Assembly: GCF_004117875.1 (NCBI RefSeq)
Contig: NZ_RAHW01000004.1
Span: 434,001 to 498,000 of the forward strand
Source of the DNA: Geomonas oryzae
GTDB lineage: Bacteria; Desulfobacterota; Desulfuromonadia; Geobacterales; Geobacteraceae
Length of the DNA: 64,000 bases
Direction: 5' to 3'
Shown here: positions 40,595 to 48,461 of the stretch, in pieces
How positions within the stretch are numbered: the stretch's first letter is position 1
How the letters are laid out: the number at the start of each line of letters is the position of its first letter
Translations under genes and position numbers: made by a program
Notes under the pieces: model-generated
The model's input: the letters and a program-made list of their open reading frames with translations, nothing else
Database searches by the model: none
Told to the model about the DNA's origin: nothing

Positions 40595-41050
40595 CTAGTT
40601 TCTCCTTTCGCCGTTGATGCCGATCACCGCGGTCTCCAGCGGGATCTCCTTGCCGGACTGAGCCAGCGCCTGACGTACCATCATATCAAGCCCGCGGCAG
40701 CAGGGAACTTCCATGATCGCTACGGTGATGCTTTTCACGTCGTTCTCGGCGAAGATCCGCGCCAGCTTCTCGACGTACGGGGTGCTGTCGTCAAGCTTCG
40801 GGCAGGCGATGGCGAGCGCTTTCCCCTTCAGGAGGTCGCTGTGGAAGCTCCCGAGGGCGAACGCCACGCAGTCCGCGGCGATCAGTATGTCGCTGTCCTG
40901 GAACCAGGGGGCGGTGGGGGGGACCAGGTGCAGCTGCACCGGCCACTGCCTCAATTCGCTTGCCTGCTTCACGGTGGTTGCCTGCTCGTTGTCGTTCCTC
41001 TCGATAACCCTTGCCATGCTGCCCGGGCAGCCGCATCCTGCATGTGCCAT
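40595..41050 (-). CDS. Iron-sulfur-protein C-terminal domain without its ferredoxin part
   Basis: The product has 151 residues starting MAHAGCGCPGSMARV. The rest (LRQWPVQLHLVPPTAPWFQ, ILIAADCVAFALGSFHSDLL, ACPKLDD, IMEVPCCRGLDMMV) matches the second half of a family of anaerobe proteins that normally begins with two [4Fe-4S] ferredoxin clusters. Here that first half is absent. Remaining Cys residues (C6, C8, the CP pair, and CC near 120) could still hold a cluster or metal. The ribosome binding site is AGGAGAG. It lies two bases upstream of the hemerythrin gene and is clearly co-transcribed. Confidence 0.75.
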   Translation of the reverse strand: MAHAGCGCPGSMARVIERNDNEQATTVKQASELRQWPVQLHLVPPTAPWFQDSDILIAADCVAFALGSFHSDLLKGKALAIACPKLDDSTPYVEKLARIFAENDVKSITVAIMEVPCCRGLDMMVRQALAQSGKEIPLETAVIGINGERRN

Positions 41051-41109
41051 TGTTTTCTCTCCTTGATATATGTGTCGGTTCGTTGGTTGTGGCGTGTGCC
41101 GTTTATCGT

Positions 41110-41346
41110 TTAAGCGACCTTGAGGTCGTCATCCTTCGTTGCCAGGTACTCGTTTATTTCCTTCTCTACCGCCGTTTCCTGTTCCGGCGTGAGACCGTGT
41201 ATGGAGACCACGTCCTTCAGGAGGCAGATGCCGACCTTGCAGGTAACGCAGCCGATCTCGTAGCGGTTCAGGATGTCGCCTATCTCCGGGTAGGTTGCAA
41301 TCACGTTCTGGATCGCCGTGTCTCCAAGGCCGTTTTTGAATTCCAT
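41110..41346 (-). CDS. Small DUF1858-like Cys-containing protein
   Basis: From the ATG at 41346 (AAAGGAGGAT upstream) the product has 78 residues; a longer reading to 41424 crosses the promoter and is rejected. The sequence GLGDTAIQNVIATYPEIGDI followed by LNRYEIGCVTCKVGICLLKD resembles DUF1858 domains, with three Cys in a C-x2-C-x4-C array. It is the first gene of the hemerythrin operon. A redox or metal-binding role is inferred from context. A CRP/FNR-like dyad lies about 65 bases upstream. Confidence 0.75.
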   Translation of the reverse strand: MEFKNGLGDTAIQNVIATYPEIGDILNRYEIGCVTCKVGICLLKDVVSIHGLTPEQETAVEKEINEYLATKDDDLKVA

Positions 41347-41407
41347 CTGTTTATCCTCCTTTCGTGCGCTCTTGATGATGTGACAATAGCGCTTCGGAGC
41401 ATATTTG

Positions 41408-41427
41408 TTTATGACATGGGTCAAAAA
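41408..41427. promoter_or_regulatory. CRP/FNR-family operator candidate
   Basis: TTTATGACATGGGTCAAAAA is a dyad TTT-N-TGAC-N4-GTCA-N-AAA with only one unmatched position per arm. Sites of this type bind FNR, Dnr or HcpR-like regulators that respond to oxygen or NO. It sits in the gap between the hemerythrin operon (minus) and the selenoprotein gene (plus) and could control both. Confidence 0.45.
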
Positions 41428-41538
41428 TATGCGTTTCTCCGCATCTGTGGGAAAAATGGCAGAATTGCAGGGAAATATTGACCTTTTCCTCTTTCTGATT
41501 AAAATTGGGCCTGGCCGGACGAGCCTCGGAGGTGCCCC

Positions 41539-42177
41539 ATGGAGCTGGACCTCAGATCACAAATCGAGCGGTTGGAGCAGTCGGACAAGCTTTCCCCCGA
41601 GCTTAAGGCGCAGTTCGAGCGTGCCTACCAGGAGATCGGGCAGTCGGTAATCAGCGAGGCAGTTCCGAAGGCGGGAGGTCAGGCGCCCGACTTCACGCTC
41701 CCCAACGCGGTCGGGATTCCGGTGGCGCTTGCCGATGCGCTTATGCACGGCCCCGCCGTGGTCACCTTCTACCGGGGGATCTGGTGACCTTACTGCAGCC
41801 TTCAGTTGAGGGCCTACCAGAAGATCCTTCCCGAGATACTGGCGCGCGGCGCCTCGCTCATGGCGATTTCGCCGCAGAGTCCGGACAAGTCGCAGGCGAC
41901 CCTTTTGAAGAACTTTTTGCAGTACGAGGTGCTGAGCGATCTTGGGAACGTGGTGGCGCGGCGTTACGGGCTCGTCTACCGGTTCCCCGATTGGGTGCGC
42001 GAGCTGTACATATCCCTCGGGGTGAATCTTCCCCAGTACAACGCCGACGAGTCGTGGGAGCTCCCGATGGCCGGGACCTTCGTGATCGGGGAGGACGGCA
42101 AAATCGTCACCAGTTACGCCGACAGCGATCCGAGAAACCGTCTCGAGCCGCAGGCGATACTCGATGCGTTACGGTAA
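41539..42177 (+). CDS. Peroxiredoxin-like selenoprotein (in-frame TGA read as selenocysteine)
   Basis: The frame runs 213 codons from the ATG at 41539 (GGAGGTG upstream) with a single TGA at 41785-41787. Around it the peptide reads FYRGIW-U-PYCSLQLRAYQ, exactly where Cys-type relatives have W-C-P-Y-C. Sec83 would be the catalytic residue and Cys86 the partner. Upstream, GGQAPDFTLPNAVG is the AhpC/TSA start; downstream, SLGVNLPQYNADESWELPMA and GTFVIGEDGKI are normal for the family. Both halves are in the same frame with no other defect, and a SECIS-like hairpin follows the TGA. The protein should reduce peroxides or thiols in the cytoplasm. Confidence 0.9.
41777..41827 (+). promoter_or_regulatory. 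Bacterial SECIS-like hairpin
   Basis: CTGGT (41781-41785) pairs with ACCAG (41816-41820) and GGAT (41777-41780) with ATCC (41824-41827). Inside, GCCTTC (41798-41803) pairs with GAGGGC (41808-41813) around loop AGTT. The loop starts 17 bases after the TGA and has G as its second base, as expected for SelB-binding elements. Confidence 0.7.
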
Positions 42178-42189
42178 AACCGGCTCACG

Positions 42190-42470
42190 CAAAGACTTAA
42201 AGAAACAAAGACACAAACAAAAGACTTAAACTAACAGGGATAAATGGGATAAAAGGGATAAGGCGTAAAACCTTTTTCACGCAAAGACGCAAAGACGCAA
42301 AGAAAGACAAGACTTTGGGGTTACACCAAAATCTTTTCGTCTTTAGGTTTTATCCCCTTCATCCCCTTCATCCCTGTTAAATGGTTGTAGGTTCTATCTT
42401 TGCGCCTTTGCGCCTTTGCGTGACATGGTTTTGAAGTTTATCTTTGCGCCTCTGCGTGAGGCTGTTTTTT
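42190..42470. repeat. Imperfect inverted repeat of CGCAAAGA and GGGATAAA units, family 4
   Basis: The 306-base gap before pfkA is filled by this element. The left part has AACAGGGATAAATGGGATAA and CACGCAAAGACGCAAAGACG. The right part has their reverse forms, ATCCCCTTCATCCCTGTTAA and TTTGCGCCTTTGCGCCTTTG. I see no coding potential. The unit type occurs in many environmental bacterial genomes. Confidence 0.8.
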
Positions 42471-42483
42471 AGGAGGGTTTTGC

Positions 42484-43569
42484 ATGACGACGAGAATAGG
42501 AATCCTTACCGGCGGCGGCGACTGCCCGGGACTTAACGCGGTAATCCGCGGTGTGGTGAAGGCGGCGGTCGGACGCGGCTGGGAAGTGATCGGCATCGAG
42601 GACGGCTTCGACGGCTTTCTGCACCACCACAAATGCCGCCCGCTCGGCCTCGAGGAGGTGCGCGGCATCCTCCCGCGCGGCGGCACCATCCTCGGCACCT
42701 CCAACCGCGGCAACCCCTTTTCCTTCCCGATCATGCGCGAAGGAAAAGTCGAACTCGTCGACGTCTCCGAGGAGGTCCGCTCCCGCATCGACCAGCTTGG
42801 CCTCTCCGCCCTCGTCGTCGTCGGCGGCGACGGCTCCTTGAAGATCGCCCAGGAGATGATGCGCCGCGGCGTCCCCATCGTCGGCGTCCCGAAAACCATC
42901 GACAACGACCTCCTCGAGACCGACGTCACCTTCGGCTACAACACGGCGCTCGAAACCGCGACCGACGCCCTCGACAAACTCCACTCCACCGCGGAAAGCC
43001 ACCACCGCGTCATGGTCCTCGAGGTGATGGGGCGCTACGCAGGGTGGATCGCCCTCGAGTCCGGCATCGCAGGCGGCGCCGACGTCATCCTCATCCCCGA
43101 GATCCCCTACGACATCGACAAGGTGCGCGAATCGATCATCGCGCGCTGCAAACGCGGCAGACGCTTCAGCGTCGTGGTCGTCGCGGAAGGCGCCTTCCCG
43201 AAAGGGGGAAACCGCGTCGTCCAGGAGGCCGCCGGCGGGAAATCGGTCGTCGAACGCCTGGGGGGCGTGGGCGAGGCGCTCTCGCGCGAACTGGGCGGCG
43301 TCCTCGAGATGGACATCAGGGTCACCGTGCTCGGACACCTGCAGCGCGGCGGCTCCCCCTCGACCTTCGACCGCTGCATCGGGAGCAGGTTCGGCGTCAA
43401 GGCGGTCGAACTGATCGAGTCGCAGTCCTTCGGCCAGATGGTCTGCCTCAAAGGGCGTCACATCACCTCGGTACCCATCGAGGACGCGGTGCGGACCCTG
43501 AACCTCATCGACCCCTCCGGCGAGATGGTGCGTCACGCCGAGGCGCTCGGGATCATGCTCGGGAGATAG
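42484..43569 (+). CDS. pfkA: 6-phosphofructokinase
   Basis: The product has 361 residues. The nucleotide motif GGDGS is at 114-118 and the catalytic motif PKTIDND at 136-142; fructose-6-phosphate contacts are in EVMGRYAGWIAL and LGHLQRGGSPSTFDR. Gly at the GGDGS position argues for ATP rather than pyrophosphate as donor, while the Lys in PKTIDND resembles the long actinomycete-type enzymes, so substrate preference needs assay. AGGAGG precedes the ATG. It is the committed step of glycolysis and appears to be transcribed alone. Confidence 0.94.
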   Translation: MTTRIGILTGGGDCPGLNAVIRGVVKAAVGRGWEVIGIEDGFDGFLHHHKCRPLGLEEVRGILPRGGTILGTSNRGNPFSFPIMREGKVELVDVSEEVRSRIDQLGLSALVVVGGDGSLKIAQEMMRRGVPIVGVPKTIDNDLLETDVTFGYNTALETATDALDKLHSTAESHHRVMVLEVMGRYAGWIALESGIAGGADVILIPEIPYDIDKVRESIIARCKRGRRFSVVVVAEGAFPKGGNRVVQEAAGGKSVVERLGGVGEALSRELGGVLEMDIRVTVLGHLQRGGSPSTFDRCIGSRFGVKAVELIESQSFGQMVCLKGRHITSVPIEDAVRTLNLIDPSGEMVRHAEALGIMLGR

Positions 43570-43580
43570 GCAAGGATATC

Positions 43581-43609
43581 TTGACTTTAATTAATCTCTG
43601 AACTAGACT
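43581..43609 (+). promoter_or_regulatory. Sigma70 promoter for the MCP-like gene
   Basis: TTGACT (43581-43586) and TAGACT (43604-43609) are 17 bases apart. Transcription would start near 43616, about 52 bases before the start codon used here. Confidence 0.65.
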
Positions 43610-43667
43610 GCGGGTGATTTTTTCCGCCCGCACCTGCCTACACCCAATGCAACGAGGTGGCTTAAAC

Positions 43668-45659
43668 ATGAATAACCCGATCGCCGGAGCCAGCAGGAGC
43701 CAACTCTACGCGCTTGCCGGCTTTTTCCTCGGTATCACCGCCCCGCTCGGCTGGATGGTCCTCCGCCTGCTGCTCTTCTCAGACCCCAACCTCCCCCTTG
43801 CCTCGCAGTTCTTCTCGGAGATGACCCACAGCGCCCAGGGAATGGCGCTCTACGTCTACATGGGAGTGGGGACGGCCCTGGTTATGGCGATCTTCGGCTT
43901 CTTCATCGGGCGCGCCATAGACGAGCTGCATCAGCGCGGAGAGCGGCTCGATCAACTGGTACAGGAAGTGGACGGCCAGAAGAAGCTCTTCGAGAACCGC
44001 TACAAGGTGCTCGACAACAACATAAAGAACTTCCACAAGATCAACTCCCGCATCCAGAAGGCGGTGCGCCGCGACGACGTCCTCGCCCTCTGCGTCGAAG
44101 GGCTGCACGAGGTGCTGGGATACGAGCGCGTCAACGTGCTCATGGTCGATGCCGGCAGGAAAAACCTCTTCTTCGCGGCGAGCGCCGGCAACGAGAGCGA
44201 AGTGGGGCCGGAGGTCACCATCCCGCTCGACGCCCGCTCCGGCGTCATCTACAAGTCCTTCGTCGAACGTCAGGTCTATTTCATCGAGGGTATCTCCAAG
44301 TACCCCTCCGACTACCTGCTGCAGGCCCCCTTCGATGCCATCGAGCCGCTGCGTTCCTCCACCTTCATCCTCTGTCCGATCGTGCTGAAGGGGGAGACCA
44401 TCGGCGTCTTCGGACTCGACAACAAGAAGAGCCACCGCGCCCTGAACGACACCGACGTCGACACCATCCGTCTATTCGCCGACCAGGCCGCCGCAGCCTT
44501 CATGCGCATCAGCCTCTTGCAGTCCATCGACCGGCTCACCCACGAGCTCGGCAGGACCTTCTCCGACCTCTCCACCCAGCGCGAGAACTTCTCCGCCAAC
44601 CTCTACCGCCTGAGAAGCGCCGCCGAGTCTCTTTCCGGCAGCGCCATCAAGGTTGACGCCGCCGCCCACGGGGTGATGGAATCGGTGGACAGCGCCAGTG
44701 CCGCCGCCGCCGAGATCTCCGTCGCCACCGACCAGATCACGCACAACATGGACTCCCTCTCCGATTCGGTCTACAAGTCCGTCTCGGCCATGGAACAGAT
44801 CACCAGCACGCTGCGCCAGGTGGAAAAGAACACCGGCCACTCCCACAACCTCTCCAGCCGCGTGAAAGAGCACGCCGAGCAGGGTGCCGGCATCGTGCGC
44901 GAGACGGTGGACGCGCTCGCCGAGATCCAGCGCTCCGTCGACCTCTCCTACGAGGGGATCAAGCGCCTGAGCGCCAACAGCGGCAGGATCGAAGGGTTCG
45001 TGAGCGTGATCAACGACATCACCAAGAGGACCAACCTCCTGGCACTCAACGCATCGATCATCGCGGCCCAGGCGGGCGAGTACGGCAAGAGCTTCGGCGT
45101 GGTCGCCGACGAGATCAGAAACCTCTCCCTGCAGACCGGGCTTTCCACCGGCGAGATCACCGGGATCATCGAAGAGATCATGTCGGAATCCCGCATCGCC
45201 GCGGACAGCGTCACCGCCACCAAGGACCTGGTCAAGAAGGGGGTGAAACTCGGGCAGCAGACCGGCGTGTCGCTTTCGAGCATCCTGGAGAGCTCGCAGA
45301 AGGCTCTGGACATGACCGAGCAGATCAAGCTCGCCACGGAGGAGCAGGCGGCAAGCGTTCAGCTGGTGACCCGCTCCATCGAGGACGTAAGCTCCATGAC
45401 CATGCAGATCTTCAAGGCGTCCAAGGAGCAGGGTGTGGCGACCAAGAGCGTCGCTCGTTCGCTCGAGGACGTGAAGGACATGAGCCACGAGATGGTGAAT
45501 GCCGCCGGGCGCCAGAGCGTCGACACCGGCGAGATCAAGGGGAGCATCGACTACGTCACCCGCATGGCCGACGCCATCTTCGACGGCATCGAAGAGCGCC
45601 AGCAGGAGAGCGGGCAGGTGGTCAAGGAGCTGGAGCAGATCAAGGCCAGCGCGGAGTAG
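43668..45659 (+). CDS. MCP-like signalling protein with GAF domain
   Basis: I start at the ATG at 43668 (GAGGTGG upstream), for 663 residues; an ATG at 43647 is possible. Two membrane helices lie in the first 90 residues with a loop of only about 25 residues between them, so there is no real periplasmic sensor. A coiled segment leads to a GAF domain (about 130-290) and then a methyl-accepting hairpin with [20 protein letters not shown] and [13 protein letters not shown]. It would sense a cytoplasmic ligand or redox state and signal to CheA/CheW. No che genes are nearby. The tail lacks an NWETF-like CheR tether. Confidence 0.9.
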   Translation: MNNPIAGASRSQLYALAGFFLGITAPLGWMVLRLLLFSDPNLPLASQFFSEMTHSAQGMALYVYMGVGTALVMAIFGFFIGRAIDELHQRGERLDQLVQEVDGQKKLFENRYKVLDNNIKNFHKINSRIQKAVRRDDVLALCVEGLHEVLGYERVNVLMVDAGRKNLFFAASAGNESEVGPEVTIPLDARSGVIYKSFVERQVYFIEGISKYPSDYLLQAPFDAIEPLRSSTFILCPIVLKGETIGVFGLDNKKSHRALNDTDVDTIRLFADQAAAAFMRISLLQSIDRLTHELGRTFSDLSTQRENFSANLYRLRSAAESLSGSAIKVDAAAHGVMESVDSASAAAAEISVATDQITHNMDSLSDSVYKSVSAMEQITSTLRQVEKNTGHSHNLSSRVKEHAEQGAGIVRETVDALAEIQRSVDLSYEGIKRLSANSGRIEGFVSVINDITKRTNLLALNASIIAAQAGEYGKSFGVVADEIRNLSLQTGLSTGEITGIIEEIMSESRIAADSVTATKDLVKKGVKLGQQTGVSLSSILESSQKALDMTEQIKLATEEQAASVQLVTRSIEDVSSMTMQIFKASKEQGVATKSVARSLEDVKDMSHEMVNAAGRQSVDTGEIKGSIDYVTRMADAIFDGIEERQQESGQVVKELEQIKASAE

Positions 45660-45726
45660 GGAAGAAAAGGCTGGACTTTGCCGCAACTGTTGTGTTAGCT
45701 TTCGTAACGGTGTTTGGCCCGCTATG

Positions 45727-45852
45727 TTTGAGTGGAGCCGGAAAGGACACCAAAGAGTAGAGACATACCGCCTGGATTCCTCACGGAACCGGTACGGGAA
45801 GCGATAAGCTGGCCGGAGCTGCGCCCGAAAGGGTGCTAATTAGCTCTTTTTT
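45727..45852 (+). ncRNA. GGA-rich small RNA candidate ending in a terminator
   Basis: The gap 45660-46034 contains no ORF I believe. From 45734 to 45817 there are seven GGA triplets in 84 bases (45734, 45740, 45745, 45774, 45785, 45797, 45815), then an intrinsic terminator at 45816-45852: GAGCT/AGCTC with a nested GCGCCC-GAAA-GGGTGC stem, a TAATT bulge and T6. Clustered GGA is the hallmark of RNAs that titrate CsrA/RsmA. I could not find a strong promoter upstream, so the 5' end is uncertain. It could also be a leader of panB. Confidence 0.4.
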
Positions 45853-45855
45853 ACA

Positions 45856-45884
45856 GCGTCTTCCCACCGAAGGCGTTTTTTTTT
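45856..45884 (+). terminator. Second intrinsic terminator before panB
   Basis: CGTCTTC (45857-45863) pairs with GAAGGCG (45869-45875, one wobble) around CCACC and is followed by T9. It is directly behind the terminator of the small RNA candidate. Confidence 0.8.
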
Positions 45885-45899
45885 GCCCAAAATCGCCTT

Positions 45900-45955
45900 G
45901 GGCCCTTTCCCCTCGCCCTCCGGGAGAGGGTGGCCGAAGGCCGGGTGAGGGCGGT
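45900..45955. repeat. Family 2 repeat, single copy
   Basis: CCCTTTCCCCTCGCCCTCCG followed by GGAGAGGGTGGCCGAAGGCC and GGGTGAGGGC. It matches the left half of 33930-34049 and lies about 80 bases before panB. Confidence 0.8.
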
Positions 45956-46034
45956 GCCCCAAGCGAAATGTCGCGGTACTTTGTTCTGTTTCCCTGTATA
46001 CGAAAATTCCGTCCATCTCACAGGAGCAGCATAG

Positions 46035-46838
46035 ATGCACAAAAAGAAGACCGTTCTCGACTTTCAGAAGATGAAAGCGGAAGGGGAGAAGATAGCGGTA
46101 CTGACGAGCTACGACTTCCCCATGACCGGCCTCATCGACGGCGCCGGGATCGACATGATCCTCGTCGGAGATTCGCTCGGCGTCGTGGTGGCTGGGCACG
46201 ACAACACGCTTCCCGTCACTATGGAGGAGATGATCTACCACACGAAGGCCGTGATGCGTGCGCGCCCGAACGCCTTCGTCGTCGCCGACATGCCTTTTCT
46301 CTCCTACCAGACCGATCTGACGAGCGCGCGTCTGAACGCCGGACTCCTCATAAAGGACGGCGGCGCCGCCGCGGTCAAGATCGAGGGGGGCGTCAACGCC
46401 GCCGCGGCCATCGCCGCCATAACCGAGATGGACATCCCGGTCATGGGGCACATCGGCCTCACGCCCCAGTCGCTGCACCGCATGGGCGGTTACAAGGTGC
46501 AGGGCAAAGGTGACGCCCAGGCCGAGAAACTCATCGAGGATGCCCGCGCCGTGGAGCGCGCCGGCGCCTTCGCCGTGGTCCTCGAAGGGATTCCGATGGG
46601 GCTCGCCGCCCGCATCACCGAGGAACTCACCATCCCGACCATCGGCATCGGGGCCGGTCCGCACTGCGACGGCCAGGTGCTGGTGATCCACGACATCCTG
46701 GGGCTTTGCAGCAAATACTCCCCGAAATTCGTGAAACGTTACGCGGAACTCGCCCCCATCATCGCCGAGGCCTGCGCCAACTACATCGCCGACGTAAAGG
46801 GCGGCACATTCCCGGAAGAAAGGCACTGTTTCAAATGA
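46035..46838 (+). CDS. panB: 3-methyl-2-oxobutanoate hydroxymethyltransferase
   Basis: The product has 267 residues. Signatures are [38 protein letters not shown], and [13 protein letters not shown], with [20 protein letters not shown]. It transfers a hydroxymethyl group from methylene-THF to 2-oxoisovalerate, giving ketopantoate, and needs Mg2+ (Asp45 and Asp84 region). The ribosome binding site is CAGGAG. Its stop overlaps the panC start (ATGA at 46835), so the panBC pair is translationally coupled. Confidence 0.97.
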   Translation: MHKKKTVLDFQKMKAEGEKIAVLTSYDFPMTGLIDGAGIDMILVGDSLGVVVAGHDNTLPVTMEEMIYHTKAVMRARPNAFVVADMPFLSYQTDLTSARLNAGLLIKDGGAAAVKIEGGVNAAAAIAAITEMDIPVMGHIGLTPQSLHRMGGYKVQGKGDAQAEKLIEDARAVERAGAFAVVLEGIPMGLAARITEELTIPTIGIGAGPHCDGQVLVIHDILGLCSKYSPKFVKRYAELAPIIAEACANYIADVKGGTFPEERHCFK

Positions 46839-47674
46839 TAGTAATCGAGTCAGTCGCGCAGATGCAGCAGTTCGCGCGCGAAAGGCGGGGCGAGATCGCC
46901 CTGGTTCCCACCATGGGTTACCTGCACGAGGGGCACGCTTCCCTCATGACCGAGGCGCGCCGTCGCGCCAAGACCGTCGTGGTCAGCATCTTCGTGAACC
47001 CCACCCAGTTCGGCGTCAACGAGGATCTGGACAGCTACCCCCGCGACTTGGAGCGCGACAAGAAAGTCGCCGCAGCGGCAGGCGTCGACGTCATCTTCGC
47101 GCCGAAGGCCGCCGACATGTACCCCGAGGGGTACCAGAGCTACCTGAACGTCGAGGAACTCACCACGCATCTGTGCGGCGCGAGCCGCCCCGGCCACTTC
47201 CGCGGTGTCACCACCGTGGTCGCGAAGCTCTTCAACATCGTGATGCCGACCCTTGCCGTCTTCGGCAAGAAGGACTTCCAGCAGCTCGCCGTGATCAGGC
47301 GCATGGTGAAGGATTTCAACTTCGACGTAGAGATCGTCGGGATGCCCATCGTGCGCGAAGCCGACGGACTGGCGCTCAGCTCCAGAAACGCGCGCCTCAC
47401 GCCCGAGCAGCGCCAAGAGGCCCTCTGCCTCTCCCGCGCCATCGCGGCGGCCCGCGACGCTTTCGGTAAAGGCGAGCGGAGCGTGGCTGCTCTCAAGGAA
47501 AAGGCCTTTGCCGTGATCGACGCGGAGAAGGGCGCCGAAGTGGATTATCTGGAATTTAGGGATCAGGACACCCTGCTCCCGCAGGAACAAGCGAATGAGA
47601 GAACGCTGCTCGCACTTGCGGTGCGGGTCGGCTCGGTACGGTTGATCGACAACTGCGTATTAGGGGAGGAATAG
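46835..47674 (+). CDS. panC: Pantothenate synthetase
   Basis: From the overlapping ATG at 46835 the product has 279 residues. The nucleotidyl-transferase HIGH-like motif is in [16 protein letters not shown], followed by [39 protein letters not shown] and the KMSKS-like loop [14 protein letters not shown] complete the active site. It joins pantoate and beta-alanine using ATP. An upstream extension inside panB is rejected. panD follows six bases after the stop. Confidence 0.97.
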   Translation: MIVIESVAQMQQFARERRGEIALVPTMGYLHEGHASLMTEARRRAKTVVVSIFVNPTQFGVNEDLDSYPRDLERDKKVAAAAGVDVIFAPKAADMYPEGYQSYLNVEELTTHLCGASRPGHFRGVTTVVAKLFNIVMPTLAVFGKKDFQQLAVIRRMVKDFNFDVEIVGMPIVREADGLALSSRNARLTPEQRQEALCLSRAIAAARDAFGKGERSVAALKEKAFAVIDAEKGAEVDYLEFRDQDTLLPQEQANERTLLALAVRVGSVRLIDNCVLGEE

Positions 47675-47679
47675 AGAAT

Positions 47680-48084
47680 ATGGACAGGAAGATGCTTAAG
47701 AGCAAGATCCACAGGGCAACGGTAACCGGTGCAGACCTGCACTACGAAGGTAGCATCACCATCGACCTCGACCTCATGGAAGCGGCCGACATCATCCCGT
47801 ACGAGGCCGTCTGCATCTGGGACGTCACCAACGGCAGCCGTTTCGAGACCTACGCCATCGAAGGCGAGCGCGGTTCCGGCGTCATCTGCATCAACGGCGC
47901 GGCCGCAAGGCTCGTGGCGCCGCAGGACCTGGTGATCATCGCGAGCTTTGTGAACATGCCCAACGCCGAAGCGATCGCCCACGAGCCGAAGCTTGTTTTT
48001 GTCGACGACAAGAACAAGATGCTTCCGACCCGCAAGGAAGCCGCCGGCCAGGCGACGCTCAAGAGCGTGCACTGGAAGAACTAG
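47680..48084 (+). CDS. panD: Aspartate 1-decarboxylase (self-cleaving)
   Basis: The product has 134 residues beginning [17 protein letters not shown]. The self-processing site is Gly24-Ser25 in YEGSIT, which yields the pyruvoyl cofactor. Other conserved parts are [27 protein letters not shown] and [11 protein letters not shown]. It supplies beta-alanine to PanC. panB, panC and panD form a compact operon ended by a strong terminator. AGGGGAGG precedes the start. Confidence 0.97.
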   Translation: MDRKMLKSKIHRATVTGADLHYEGSITIDLDLMEAADIIPYEAVCIWDVTNGSRFETYAIEGERGSGVICINGAAARLVAPQDLVIIASFVNMPNAEAIAHEPKLVFVDDKNKMLPTRKEAAGQATLKSVHWKN

Positions 48085-48110
48085 TTTAAAAGCAAGCAGC
48101 AGTATCCCGG

Positions 48111-48147
48111 ACGCTGACAGAAGAAAATTCTGTCAGCGTTTTTTTGT
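48111..48147 (+). terminator. Intrinsic terminator after panD
   Basis: ACGCTGACAGAA (48111-48122) and TTCTGTCAGCGT form a perfect 12-base-pair stem with loop GAAAA, followed by T7. Confidence 0.95.
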
Positions 48148-48211
48148 TTGACTGGGAAATATCCGGTGCCTTGGAGAAATAATGACCCGAAGCGCGGAAC
48201 GGGCCCAAACG

Positions 48212-48277
48212 TCCCCCCCTTTGCGAAGGGGGAGCCTGCCCCCCGTAGCCTTGGCGAAGGGGGGACAGGGGGGATTT
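48212..48277. repeat. Intergenic repeat, family 1 (full copy)
   Basis: CCCCCCCTTTGCGAAGGGGG and GGCGAAGGGGGGACAGGGGG flank the same spacer as at 27654-27720, and the two copies are almost identical. The remaining gap to 48461 shows only a GAGG ribosome site for the next gene. Confidence 0.85.
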
Positions 48278-48461
48278 TGCTCTTTGTCACCTAACCAAAC
48301 AATCTCATCCACCCTTTGATCATGCAAACTCTAGTGAAGATGGCTTTGATTCCGATAACCTGCTAAACTTATTCCCGTTGAGTTAGTTAATCATCTGTCA
48401 GTGCTTTGAGAGCACCTCCGAGTCCTCTGTGACAAGTATCTACTCCCTTAGAGGTTGAAGC

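Noticed and set aside
41539-41787. Truncated 82-residue peroxiredoxin or pseudogene
   Set aside because: The downstream frame continues at once with conserved sequence, the stop is exactly at a catalytic Cys position and a SECIS-like stem follows.
42178-42483. Possible promoter or regulatory RNA before pfkA
   Set aside because: The interval is explained by repeat units; no clear -35/-10 pair or specific fold stood out.
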